The position numbers were made by a program, and so were the translations under genes. Shown here in pieces: positions 36,928 to 45,628 of a stretch of DNA of 64,000 nt (positions within the stretch are counted from its first letter, which is position 1; each line of letters starts with the position of its first letter). The stretch comes from Planctomycetota bacterium. Its GTDB lineage: Bacteria > Planctomycetota > SZUA-567 > H5-PLA8. Where the stretch lies: the NCBI GenBank assembly GCA_015075375.1, contig JABTUM010000003.1, positions 682,001-746,000 on the forward strand, given 5' to 3'. The notes below the pieces were generated by a model that saw nothing but the letters and a program-made list of their open reading frames with translations, ran no database searches and was not told the DNA's origin.

Positions 36928-38097
36928 TTAATCTTTAAACTTGAAGCTTCCGCGGGCCTTAAGCCACCATTCTTTCCAATTCTTATAGTCGAGTTCGCCG
37001 GCGTCGAAACCCGTGCCGGTCACTTCTTTCACGGCCGAGAGCGCCGGATAAAGGATGGTCATGTCCCGAGTCGGCAGGCTGGGCGCCTGGGTGGGCATGC
37101 CCAGCGGATCGTCGCTGCCGAGGCCTTTGGGGCCTTCGCGCAGTTTGTTCTGTGAATCGTTGGCATTTCCGGCCGCCAGTTCGAACGACAACGCGCCGAG
37201 CAGCCGGTCGACGGCTTCCTTGTCGCCGTAGCGCCGCAGGGCCGCGCAGGCCAGCCGGCGCGTGACCCACGGAAGTTTTCCGTCCAACGCCACATCGGTG
37301 AGCTTGCGCAGCGCGACGGGTTCTTCAAGCTTCGCGAGCGCCTTCGCGGCGGCCAGGCGCACGCGGTCTTCTTCCTGAAATTCGAGCGCCGCCTCCAGCA
37401 GCGTACCCATCGCCCGGCGGTCGCCGGACCAGCCCAGCACCTCGGCGGCACGCGCGCGAATGGCCGGATCGTCGACATTCGCGCTCTCGCGCTTGCCCGG
37501 AAGGCGCACGATGCGCTCGAACACCTTCGGCTCTTCGCGCGCCTGCGCGATCAGTTCGGCCGCGGCCGGATCGTCCGCGCCGTAGTCGGCGTCGAGCTTC
37601 CCGATGCGCTGGATCGTGCGCTTTAGCGCGTCGCGGTCTTCCGGCTGCGGCGGCGCCTCGGTGGATCCGATGATCAAACCCTGCTCTTGCGGAGGCTGCC
37701 AGCGTCCGTCGCGCTGGACGTACCCCAGCGCCTTTCCCGCGCCTTCGTGGAACGGATCGGCCAGCAAAGCCAGCCTGAACTGGGCCGTGGCTTCCTCGGT
37801 AAGCTTGTTCTCTTTGGCCCACAGCGCCAGATCGTAGTGCCCCGCCGCATCATCGGCTTTCAGAGCTTTAGAGCGCGCGTGGTACTTGTTCTTCTCTTCT
37901 TCTTTGCGCAGGCCGACCACATCGGCTTTGAGCACCCGAACCACCTCGCCCGACCAGGTCGTGATCTCCCACGCGTCGCCGCGATCCACGGCGGTGCCTT
38001 CGAGCTTGCGGCCGTCCTTCAGGAAAAAGACATCCGCGGCGGCCGGACCGGCCGCGCCCATAAGAATCCACAGCACCAGAACCGCTCGACAACGCAT
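36928..38097 (-). CDS. Secreted HEAT-repeat protein
   Basis: A 389-residue protein with an N-terminal signal peptide (VLVLWILMGAAGPAAA) and a short beta-rich part: DVFFLKDGRKLEGTAVDRGDAWEITTWSG, a pattern shared by secreted planctomycete-like proteins. A helical repeat region follows with HEAT-like units (AAEVLGWSGDRRAMGTLLEAAL, AKALAKLEEPVALRKL). The stop lies 68 bases before the M23 start. Function unknown. Confidence 0.75.
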   Translation of the reverse strand: MRCRAVLVLWILMGAAGPAAADVFFLKDGRKLEGTAVDRGDAWEITTWSGEVVRVLKADVVGLRKEEEKNKYHARSKALKADDAAGHYDLALWAKENKLTEEATAQFRLALLADPFHEGAGKALGYVQRDGRWQPPQEQGLIIGSTEAPPQPEDRDALKRTIQRIGKLDADYGADDPAAAELIAQAREEPKVFERIVRLPGKRESANVDDPAIRARAAEVLGWSGDRRAMGTLLEAALEFQEEDRVRLAAAKALAKLEEPVALRKLTDVALDGKLPWVTRRLACAALRRYGDKEAVDRLLGALSFELAAGNANDSQNKLREGPKGLGSDDPLGMPTQAPSLPTRDMTILYPALSAVKEVTGTGFDAGELDYKNWKEWWLKARGSFKFKD

Positions 38098-38336
38098 GGA
38101 GGCTTCCCATCGGCCCGCGTTCGTTCGCTGCTCATTGGACGTTTCGCGTCCGCACCCGTCAGACGCAATTCTCGCACTTCCCTCTTACGACGCAACCGTT
38201 TGATCTATCTTAGGTTACACATTCCAAATGCGATTCACGACGGCTTCCGCTGGCCGTAGTTTTATGTTTGGCGTATGGGCGGCCACCTTCGATACTTCAC
38301 TCGGCGCAGGAATCATTCAGGAGCAAGCCCCTCAAT

Positions 38337-39119
38337 ATGATGCGCAGTGTAGGGGCCGGCTGCGGGCTTTTCCTGCTCGTCGCGCTGGCCTGGACCTTCT
38401 ACGACCCGCTGGCCTCGCTGAACGACGTGGCGCGGCTGGGCGCGGCGGACGGCGACGCGGAAGCGCTGGAGCGTACGCTCGAGGCCCGCGGACGCGGCGC
38501 CTTATGGGCGCTGCGCGAGGGCATGAGCGCGCCGAATCCCGCCGTCCGACTGCGGTGCGCGGGGCTGCTGGCCAGACTCAACGCGCCCGAATCGGCTCAA
38601 GCCGAACGGCTGCTGCTGGAAACCTTGGCGCGGGGCGAACGCGATCCGCAGGGCGCTTTGGCCGAACGGCTCTTGCTGGAGGTTTGGGACCGCCGCGGCG
38701 CGCCCGACGACGATGCCCGCCTGCGCGAATTGCGCCGCGGCGCGCAGACCGATACGCCGGATGCCGAAACCCGCCGCGAACTGGATCTGCTCATCGGCGT
38801 GCATCCCTTCTGGCTGGGCGGATACACGGCCCGTTCGCGCTACCACTTCACGCGAGGCGCTTGGCTGCTCGCGGCGCAAGATGCCCTGCAAGCGCTGGTG
38901 CTGGAACCCAATCACTTCGAAGCGCTGGCGACAAGAGGGCGCTGCCTGCTCCGCCTGGGCTACCCCGAACAGGCGCTGCAATGCCTGGAGCAAGCGACGC
39001 GCGTCCATCCGCGGCTGATGAGCGAACTGGAAGCGGACCTGGAGCGTTCGCGCAAGGAAGCCGCCGTCGAACGCGAAGAACGGCTGCGCCAGCGCCGCAT
39101 GGAACGCCCGTTGAGTTAG
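38337..39119 (+). CDS. Membrane-anchored TPR-like protein
   Basis: A 260-residue protein with one N-terminal transmembrane helix (GCGLFLLVALAWTFY) and a helical repeat body. Later repeats read as TPRs: AQDALQALVLEPNHFEALATRGRCLLRLGYPEQALQCLEQAT. The C-terminus is charged and helical. ATG at 38337 or 38340 is the start; AGGAG lies about 13 bases upstream. The 239-bp gap before it shows nothing identifiable. Confidence 0.65.
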   Translation: MMRSVGAGCGLFLLVALAWTFYDPLASLNDVARLGAADGDAEALERTLEARGRGALWALREGMSAPNPAVRLRCAGLLARLNAPESAQAERLLLETLARGERDPQGALAERLLLEVWDRRGAPDDDARLRELRRGAQTDTPDAETRRELDLLIGVHPFWLGGYTARSRYHFTRGAWLLAAQDALQALVLEPNHFEALATRGRCLLRLGYPEQALQCLEQATRVHPRLMSELEADLERSRKEAAVEREERLRQRRMERPLS

Positions 39120-39279
39120 CGCCTCTGAGGAATTGGGCGTCGCGGCGGGTGAGCCACGCCGGTCAAGCGGGACAAAGAAGACGGATCGGGACGCCTCCGG
39201 CGCCTAAGCCTGATGAAGTCCCGCGATGCACCGCCGCAAGCAGACGGCCGACGACGGTTTTTGTAGCGGCTCTTAAGGC

Positions 39280-42200
39280 CTATTTCTTCACGAGCACCTT
39301 TTCGTCGTTCAACGCATCCACCTTGCGGCAGAAGGCCGCAAAGGCGGCATACTCTTCTTTCTTGATGCGGTACGTATCGAGGCGGAAGTCGATCTTCAGA
39401 GTCAGGCGCTGCCCTTCCTGGCGCACCTCGCGGACGAAGCGGCCGAACGACTCTTTGAGTTCCACGCTTTCAGGCAAAGCCACTACTTTGTAGCCCTCGT
39501 CCAACTGATACACCGTCTCGATCTGCCGGCTGCGGGCGAACCAAAGCATCAGATCGTGGGTGCGTTCGGCGCCGCTGACGTACATGCGCGAAAGGTCCAT
39601 GCTTTCCGGCGCGGAAGGCAGGCTGTAACGGTCGCCGCTGGGCGTAGCCAGACGCGGAACGCGCAACTCGGACTCGAACCACATCGGGCCTTGTTCGCCC
39701 GGCTGCGCTTGCGTGAGGCGCGTGAGTTCCGCTCCCGGGAACTGCTGCGCGATCTGCTCCTTGATGAAGCGCTCGAATTGCCCCGGCGTGCCCGCGCGCT
39801 GGCGCCAGTACGGCGCGTACTCGCCGGTCGCGACGGTGCGCACGAACACCTGCGCGGCGCCCTGCGCGTTCAGCGTGGCGGTCACGCGCGTTTCGTGGCG
39901 GTTGTCCGCGGCCGCGGTGCGCGGAATCTGGACAAACTGGCCGCCGTCGGGGCCGACCACCAGGACCTGCGCGCCTTGATCCATCGCCGGAACTTCGCCC
40001 AACTGGTGGTAGTCGGTCGTGCCGTCGATCCAGTACTCCTTCCCTTCCACATCGGGAATGTAGGCGATGCAGTGGTTGAATAGATTAGGCGCGGGCAGCG
40101 AGTGTTCGTCCACAGCGCCGGCATCCACGGTTCGAATCAGCACGACGCGCGCGTCGATCCCGGCGGCCTTACACATCGTGGCGATCAGGAGCGAGGTATC
40201 CTTGCAGTCGCCGTAGAGCGCGCGGAAGGTTTCGGTGCTGCGGTGCGGCTTGTAGCCGTTGCGCCCGAACTCGATGCCCAAGTAACGGATCTTCTCGATC
40301 GCCCAGTCGTGAATCGCGCGCAGCTTTTCGGTCGGCGTCTCCAGGTTCGCGGTCAGCTCCTTGACCTGCGCCTCGATCGCTTCGTCGACGACCATCTGTT
40401 CCTTGGCCAGATTCCAATACCACGCGCCGACTTCCTGCCAGGTCCGCATGGTGGTGGTTTGGACGAACGGAAGCTGGTCCAGAGCCGGCGGCATGCGGCG
40501 TTCCTGGAGGATGCCCGGCAGATTTTCGGCCTGCCAGCGCAGCACCTCGCGCTCGGGGTCGTTGGACTCGACGCGTTCCGGCGCGGCTCCGTGCCGGAAA
40601 GTCTGGTGCCGGAACTCGCGGGACTTGGGCAGGCTGAGGACATACTGGCTCTTCTGCACCGGCGAATCGTCGCCCAAGTAATAGGCGTCGGCGAAATAAT
40701 CGCCGTAGATGTTCTCGCCGCTGTCGCGCACGACGTACTGCAGATCCACCAAGGCGCCGACTTCGATATCGCGAAAGACGATTTCCTTGAGGTGGTATTC
40801 GTCGTAGATGCGAGTCTGTACGCCCATCGCAGCGCTGACCGAACGGTCGCCGACGTCGGCCCGCGCCAGTTCCCGCCCGTCGGGCATGATCACCGCCGCG
40901 CGCAGGACATCCACGACCTGCCGCTGCGGATCGTAGAACACGGTGTGGCGCTGGAGGTCGCCCTTGCCGCCCGAACGCAACAGCTTGGAAATTTGGTGGA
41001 CCATCCGGCTGGACGTTCCGTTGGGATTGACGTGGACGACTTCCTGCTTGAGCAGGTGCACCGCATTATCGCGCGGGTAATCGTCCGCCGCGGGCACGGG
41101 CAGATCCTTAAGCGCGATTTCGTACGGCGCGAAGAAGCCGCGGTCGAGTCCGCGCCCGGTATTGATCTCCGCCAGCGCGTCTTTGATGCCCGGCGCATTG
41201 GGCTTGATGCGCAGCGCCTCCTGCCACAGCGCCGCGGCCTCGTCCGGTTTTCCCCCGCGCAGGCGCAATCCAGCCAGCGCCGAGAGCAAATCCGTATTCT
41301 CCGGCGCGATCCGGCGCGCCTGTTCGAGGTACTGCGCGGCCTTTTCCGGTTGCCCCGCACGACGCCACGCTTCCGCTATATCCAGGTGCTCTTCGATGGC
41401 GAACGGCAACAGCATTAAACTCCGTTCGCGAAAAGACGCCGCCTCAGCCTCGCGGTCGAGTTCCATCAGTTCCTCGGCCCATAGATGCCGCAATCCGGGA
41501 TCGCCGCCCGCGAATTCGAGCCCCTGCTCATAGGCCCTGCGCCGCGCGGCGTGTCCCGCCGCGGTGGAGCCCAGAATCTGCCAGCCCTCCGGATCGAAAG
41601 GCGACTGCTTGACGTACTGAGCGGCCCAGCCGTTCGCTTCGGGCTGCAAGTCGCGCGCGCGCAATATCTCCGCCAGCACCTTGGCCGCTCCGCCGGCGCG
41701 TTCGGCGCCAAATTTGGAAAGCACCTCGCGCGCGTGCGGTTCGGCTTCCAATTCAAGACCCGCAGCGTGGTGCAGCAGCGCCAAGCGCTCCTGCGCCGCG
41801 GGCGCCTCGGGATGTTGCTTCAAGCACGCTTCGGCGGATTGACGCGCTTGGTTCGGATCGCCCGGATAGCCGGCCAGGAGCAATTGGAAAATTGCACAAC
41901 GCGGCGCCAGCTTTATGGCGCGCGCATACGCCTGCGCGGGATGGTGGTCCTCTTTGTTGCCGTAACGATGCAGATACGCATGGTAGCCGAACCAGGCCTG
42001 CAGCCAGGCGGAATCGGGCTCGGCCTTCAAGGCCGTCTCCAAGCGCGGAAGCAAACCCAGTTCGGGATTCTCCGGCTCCAAGAGCGGAGTGGCGCGGCCG
42101 GCCGCTGTGGCTTTGTACCCCTGCAGCGCCTCCGCCGAAGGATCCACCGTCACGCCAGGCACCGGACCGCCTTCGGGTTTGGACAGGCGCACACTGAAGG

Positions 42201-43203
42201 ACCACTCCGTGTCCTCCACCGCGCCCGTTTTGATCAAAATCTGGTTCCATCCTTCGTGCAGGTAAACCGGCACGGCGCTTTTTTCGGGCGCGTAATCGTG
42301 GCGCGTCGGCACTTCGATGACCTGGCGCTGATTGACCCACACCTTTGCCGCGCCGCCGCAGCCCAACCACAGCACCGCCCACTGCGCCTGCTCCAATTTG
42401 AGATGCGTGGCCGCGTAGGCGAGCGAATGCGTGTTGGGCTCGAAGAGTGTGTCGAGTTCGACGATCCCGTCGAGCGGTTCGACGGGCGGATGGATCCAGG
42501 CCACGTTGCGGTTGCGCCCCCGCATAGGCCGTTCGAATTGAACTTCGTCTTCCGGTGCGTATTTGTCCGGCATGCCTGCGCCGTCGCGGTTATCGAACGG
42601 ACCGCTCAGCGCCCAGCGCTTGATGAACTGAAGCGGCGCGTACGCTTCCGCCGCTTCGGTAAATCGCCCGCGCGCCTGCAGCCATGCGGCGCGCGCGTAG
42701 CGCGCATGCCCGCGCAAGTAAGGCCGCACCTTGGCATCGCCTTCCACGACCGCCGCGGCTTCAAGGAAGGCGGCATCGTCCGGCGCTTCTTGAAGCACTT
42801 CGAGCAGCACATGCAGGTACAACTCTGCCCAAGGCTCCTGCCGGCCGCTGGAAAAGGCTCGAGCCAGATGTTCGACCGATTCCCGTGAGCGCCCGTTCAG
42901 GCGTTCCAGCAGCCCCAATCCGAAGCGCGCGGCCGCATCGTCCGGCGCCTGAGCCAGTCGTGCACGAAACGCAGCCTCGGACTCCGCGTTTTTGCCTTCC
43001 AGCAATAAGACGATCGCTTGCTGCGTTCCCGCATCCGGCGCGGGGCCGCCCAGCGCGTGGAATCCCTGCGGCGCCGCGGCCTCGCCCGCGCCAAGCCCCG
43101 CCGCCAGCCAAACCGCCAGAGCGACCAGAAGTCCACGAATACAGGCATAGGACCGGCGGGATGAAAGCGAGGGCATCGACGCGGCACTCCGGGGGCTAAG
43201 CAT
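39280..43203 (-). CDS. Large secreted TPR/DUF3857/transglutaminase protein
   Basis: A 1307-residue secreted protein. The N-terminus holds a signal peptide (GLLVALAVWLAAGLGAG), followed by a helical region and a carbohydrate-binding-like segment (WVNQRQVIEV, YLHEGWNQILIKTG). Central TPRs follow, then a DUF3857 domain and a transglutaminase-like domain with GDCKDTSLLIATMCKAAGI (catalytic Cys), HCIAYI (His) and YWIDGTTDY (Asp). ATG at 43203 is chosen; ATG at 43176 is possible. The upstream terminator at 43262-43295 separates it from the HTH-PilZ gene. A cross-linking, amidase or binding role is possible. Confidence 0.8.
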   Translation of the reverse strand: MLSPRSAASMPSLSSRRSYACIRGLLVALAVWLAAGLGAGEAAAPQGFHALGGPAPDAGTQQAIVLLLEGKNAESEAAFRARLAQAPDDAAARFGLGLLERLNGRSRESVEHLARAFSSGRQEPWAELYLHVLLEVLQEAPDDAAFLEAAAVVEGDAKVRPYLRGHARYARAAWLQARGRFTEAAEAYAPLQFIKRWALSGPFDNRDGAGMPDKYAPEDEVQFERPMRGRNRNVAWIHPPVEPLDGIVELDTLFEPNTHSLAYAATHLKLEQAQWAVLWLGCGGAAKVWVNQRQVIEVPTRHDYAPEKSAVPVYLHEGWNQILIKTGAVEDTEWSFSVRLSKPEGGPVPGVTVDPSAEALQGYKATAAGRATPLLEPENPELGLLPRLETALKAEPDSAWLQAWFGYHAYLHRYGNKEDHHPAQAYARAIKLAPRCAIFQLLLAGYPGDPNQARQSAEACLKQHPEAPAAQERLALLHHAAGLELEAEPHAREVLSKFGAERAGGAAKVLAEILRARDLQPEANGWAAQYVKQSPFDPEGWQILGSTAAGHAARRRAYEQGLEFAGGDPGLRHLWAEELMELDREAEAASFRERSLMLLPFAIEEHLDIAEAWRRAGQPEKAAQYLEQARRIAPENTDLLSALAGLRLRGGKPDEAAALWQEALRIKPNAPGIKDALAEINTGRGLDRGFFAPYEIALKDLPVPAADDYPRDNAVHLLKQEVVHVNPNGTSSRMVHQISKLLRSGGKGDLQRHTVFYDPQRQVVDVLRAAVIMPDGRELARADVGDRSVSAAMGVQTRIYDEYHLKEIVFRDIEVGALVDLQYVVRDSGENIYGDYFADAYYLGDDSPVQKSQYVLSLPKSREFRHQTFRHGAAPERVESNDPEREVLRWQAENLPGILQERRMPPALDQLPFVQTTTMRTWQEVGAWYWNLAKEQMVVDEAIEAQVKELTANLETPTEKLRAIHDWAIEKIRYLGIEFGRNGYKPHRSTETFRALYGDCKDTSLLIATMCKAAGIDARVVLIRTVDAGAVDEHSLPAPNLFNHCIAYIPDVEGKEYWIDGTTDYHQLGEVPAMDQGAQVLVVGPDGGQFVQIPRTAAADNRHETRVTATLNAQGAAQVFVRTVATGEYAPYWRQRAGTPGQFERFIKEQIAQQFPGAELTRLTQAQPGEQGPMWFESELRVPRLATPSGDRYSLPSAPESMDLSRMYVSGAERTHDLMLWFARSRQIETVYQLDEGYKVVALPESVELKESFGRFVREVRQEGQRLTLKIDFRLDTYRIKKEEYAAFAAFCRKVDALNDEKVLVKK

Positions 43204-43261
43204 GGGCGATCCTACGCCGAATGGCCGCCTTGACCAAATGACGAATAAACCGCGGGAAGCC

Positions 43262-43295
43262 CACAAACAAAAGCGCCCCCTGCACGAGGGGGCGC
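43262..43295 (-). terminator. Rho-independent terminator of the HTH-PilZ gene
   Basis: On the minus strand a 9-bp stem GCGCCCCCT/AGGGGGCGC closes a 5-base loop and is followed by TTTTGTTTG. It begins 27 bases after the HTH-PilZ stop and ends the unit before the 1307-residue gene. Confidence 0.85.
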
Positions 43296-43321
43296 CATTC
43301 GAAACCGGTACGGCCCGAGCG

Positions 43322-43918
43322 CTAGTTGCCCGCGCCGGGGGAAGCTCCGGAAGCCGCTTCGCGCGCTTCCATGGCCTTTTGCCGTGCCACCTGCTGCTCC
43401 GCTACGCGCCGGTCGATGAAGTCCTTGAGCAGCTTGCGGTCGGAAACCGAAGCGTTGATGAACTTCACGCCCAGTTCGGGCTCGTTGGCTTCAACCGAGT
43501 CGGAAATACGCACGACCTGGCATTCGCCCACCAAGTTGGCCAATTCGGGAAGCTCGCGGAAGCGCATGCGGATCGAGAACTGGCGCAACGGCAAGGCATT
43601 GCGGGACAAGCGGATGTTGGTGAGCAGCGAACCGCCGACGCCGATGTTGCGCGCCACGGCCTCGCCGCGATCGAAGACTTCGCCGTTATCGAGAATCACC
43701 TCAAGGGTGCACGGTGCGTTCACCTCGGTGCGCCCGTACTCGCGCTTGAACGGACGGCGGATGGTGGTGAAATCGTACCCCATCTTCTCGGCCGTTCGGA
43801 AGACCAGATCACGCGTTGCTTCGCTGGCCGAATACTTGGGATCGCGGTTCAGAATCTTCGTGACCGTCGTCCGTGACAATCCAAGCGCATCGGCGATGGC
43901 CTGTTGACTGACCGCCAT
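43322..43918 (-). CDS. LacI-type HTH plus PilZ-domain regulator
   Basis: A 198-residue protein. Residues about 1-55 are a LacI-type helix-turn-helix (VSQQAIADALGLSRTTVTKILN, then RTAEKMGYDF), with no sugar-sensor domain. Residues about 62-165 fit a PilZ domain, with an RxxxR-like KREYGRT and a second block ARNIGVGGSLL, where the usual DxSxxG serine is Gly. PilZ domains bind c-di-GMP, so this may be a c-di-GMP-sensitive DNA-binding protein (inference), though the altered second motif could weaken it. ATG at 43918 has GAGGGGG 7 bases upstream. The upstream region has many TGCAC repeats, candidates for autoregulation. Confidence 0.8.
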   Translation of the reverse strand: MAVSQQAIADALGLSRTTVTKILNRDPKYSASEATRDLVFRTAEKMGYDFTTIRRPFKREYGRTEVNAPCTLEVILDNGEVFDRGEAVARNIGVGGSLLTNIRLSRNALPLRQFSIRMRFRELPELANLVGECQVVRISDSVEANEPELGVKFINASVSDRKLLKDFIDRRVAEQQVARQKAMEAREAASGASPGAGN

Positions 43919-43983
43919 GGTCGCTTCCCCCTCAACCCCACCCGTTTGCAGGAACCGGTCATGCACTCGCATAAGGCTGCCGG

Positions 43984-44004
43984 TGTGCATTTTCAGAATG
44001 CACA
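43984..44004. promoter_or_regulatory. Palindrome upstream of HTH-PilZ gene
   Basis: TGTGCATT and AATGCACA are 8-bp arms around a 5-base centre (TTCAG). The site lies about 66-86 bases before the ATG at 43918. The core 12-mer TTTCAGAATGCA recurs at 7216-7227, before the zinc-ribbon TPR gene. Confidence 0.4.
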
Positions 44005-44099
44005 GAGTGTAACCTAAAGCCATACCTTGTCAATGCGCCAAGTGCTTTCCCACGTGCACCAATCTCCCTCAAAGGACTTAAGAATAGAATGACAAAAAA

Positions 44100-44110
44100 T
44101 GCACCGTGCA
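44100..44110. promoter_or_regulatory. TGCACCGTGCA inverted repeat
   Basis: 5-bp arms around one base, resembling TGCACGGTGCG at 7245-7255. It is about 190 bases before the HTH-PilZ gene. GTGCAC (44054-44059) lies between this and the larger palindrome. Confidence 0.3.
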
Positions 44111-44144
44111 GCCGCCTAAAAACCATACCAATCAGTATATCGAA

Positions 44145-44175
44145 TGCACTCATTCATCCGTAAACTGCACTCATT
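44145..44175. repeat. Direct repeat TGCACTCATT, two copies 21 bp apart
   Basis: Copies at 44145-44154 and 44166-44175, spaced two helical turns, on the same face of DNA. With the nearby palindromes this makes a dense TGCAC array in the 357-bp gap between the HTH-PilZ and LysM genes. The rest of the gap holds only the hairpin at 44191-44224. Confidence 0.4.
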
Positions 44176-44190
44176 TCTGATCTTATAACG

Positions 44191-44224
44191 ACACCGCCCG
44201 ACGGCAAATAGCGTCGGGCGGTGT
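44191..44224 (-). terminator. Hairpin after the LysM gene
   Basis: ACACCGCCCGACG pairs perfectly with CGTCGGGCGGTGT (13 bp, 8-base loop). It lies 51 bases downstream of the LysM stop on the minus strand. The tail is weak (CGTTATAA), so it is a terminator with moderate confidence. Confidence 0.65.
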
Positions 44225-44275
44225 GCAAGTATAATTGCGTATGAAGCTTACTCGACTTCGACGCCAAGTTCCCAA

Positions 44276-45457
44276 TTAAAGCCCAGGATTCACGGGCGCC
44301 GGCTGCACGTTTTCTTGCTTACTGCTCGAAGCCGGTGTGCGAATTCCACTCGTCGTCGCGGCATCGGGTTCCGTTTCCGACGCCTGCCGAAGCACCACAG
44401 TGGACTTCTCAACTTTCGGTTTGGCCGGTTCGGTCTGCTGCGCAGGCCGCGAGCTTTGCGTTTCGGTGACGCCACGCACGCGCAGCTTCTGCCCTACGCG
44501 CAACATGCCCGGATCGCTGAGCCGGTCGCGGTTCCATTCGTATAGATCGCGCCAGCGCCGGCCATCGTTAAAGAGCTTGCGGGAGATGCGTTCAAGAGTG
44601 TCACCGGTTTCGACCACATACTCCGAGCCACTTTGCGCATCGAGCGTAACATCCGCGGCCGGCGTGGCCGAGGCAGGCGCCACAGACGCGGGTGCGGCGG
44701 CCGGCGCAGCTTGAGCGGGCGCGCTTGCGACACCGGCGAGTCCCGGCACCGTGAGGCTCATGCCCACCAGCATGCGCCGGGGGTCGGTAAATAGTTGCTT
44801 GTTGGCTTCGCTGAGCAGCTTTACGCCTTCGCGCATCCGGCCGGGATAATGCTTCTGCGCAATCCCGCTCAAGGTATCTCCTGCTTGAACCACATACCTC
44901 CGCTCCCCTGTCGCGGGAGCCGGCTCCGCGGCCGCTTCAGGCAAGGCGTAGCCCGGAACGGTCATGCGGGTGGTGTCCACCGCGACCTGGGTGGCTGGAG
45001 CAGCTTCCGGCTGCAAGACGGGCGGCCCGGACGGCAACGCTGGCGTGCCGCCGTAAGGCACGGCATTGGGAATGGCGGAGACGCGCGCTTCGCGCGGGTT
45101 CGCCGGTCCCCGGCGCGTCTGCTCCCATTGCTGCACGATTCGTTCGGGCGGTTGGCTCACGGGCGGCACGGGCGCTGCCGGCGTCGGAGCGACCAAGTAC
45201 GGCGTGGCCGCCGGTCCGGTGGGAGGAGCCGCTTCCGCCGGCGGGATCTCCGGCGCCTGCGCCTGGTTCTTATTCTTCTTACCGCCGTCGTAGACGAGGC
45301 TGATGACCACCACCATCAGCAAGAACAGCGTCAGCAGACCCCATTTGAACTCGCGAAAGACCTTAGCGGCGCCGCTGGCGGCAGAGGACGTCTTGTTGAC
45401 CCACGATTGGCCGGCGGCCGGGGATGCGGAAGCCGATGTTGGGTTCTCGTCGTGCAC
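44276..45457 (-). CDS. Membrane-anchored protein with two LysM domains
   Basis: A 393-residue protein. One transmembrane helix (GLLTLFLLMVVVISLVY, residues about 40-56) is followed by a Pro/Ala-rich linker. Two LysM domains follow: RRYVVQAGDTLSGIAQKHY...MLVGMSLTVP and EYVVETGDTLERISRKLF...LRVGQKLRV. LysM binds N-acetylglucosamine polymers such as peptidoglycan. GTG at 45457 has GAGG 8 bases upstream. The Pro-rich parts suggest it spans the periplasm to reach the wall. Confidence 0.85.
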   Translation of the reverse strand: MHDENPTSASASPAAGQSWVNKTSSAASGAAKVFREFKWGLLTLFLLMVVVISLVYDGGKKNKNQAQAPEIPPAEAAPPTGPAATPYLVAPTPAAPVPPVSQPPERIVQQWEQTRRGPANPREARVSAIPNAVPYGGTPALPSGPPVLQPEAAPATQVAVDTTRMTVPGYALPEAAAEPAPATGERRYVVQAGDTLSGIAQKHYPGRMREGVKLLSEANKQLFTDPRRMLVGMSLTVPGLAGVASAPAQAAPAAAPASVAPASATPAADVTLDAQSGSEYVVETGDTLERISRKLFNDGRRWRDLYEWNRDRLSDPGMLRVGQKLRVRGVTETQSSRPAQQTEPAKPKVEKSTVVLRQASETEPDAATTSGIRTPASSSKQENVQPAPVNPGL

Positions 45458-45574
45458 GGAAGAATCCTCGAGTTCCTGGCGCTCACGCTCGGACGGCCTG
45501 CGGCCTGTCCGGCTGCGGGAGCAGAGTCTCTCTCGTTATCGTGAAAGCGCGGGCGGGGCTGAAGCGGAAACGAC

Positions 45575-45601
45575 GCGTCCCCGGCGAAGTTCCGGGGACG
45601 C
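45575..45601 (-). terminator. Hairpin between antiporter and LysM genes
   Basis: GCGTCCCCGG pairs with CCGGGGACGC (10 bp, 7-base loop), followed on the minus strand by GTCGTTTCC. It lies 28 bases after the antiporter stop. The tail is only partly T-rich. Confidence 0.6.
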
Positions 45602-45628
45602 GGACCACCTCTTAGTTCAACGCCTGAA

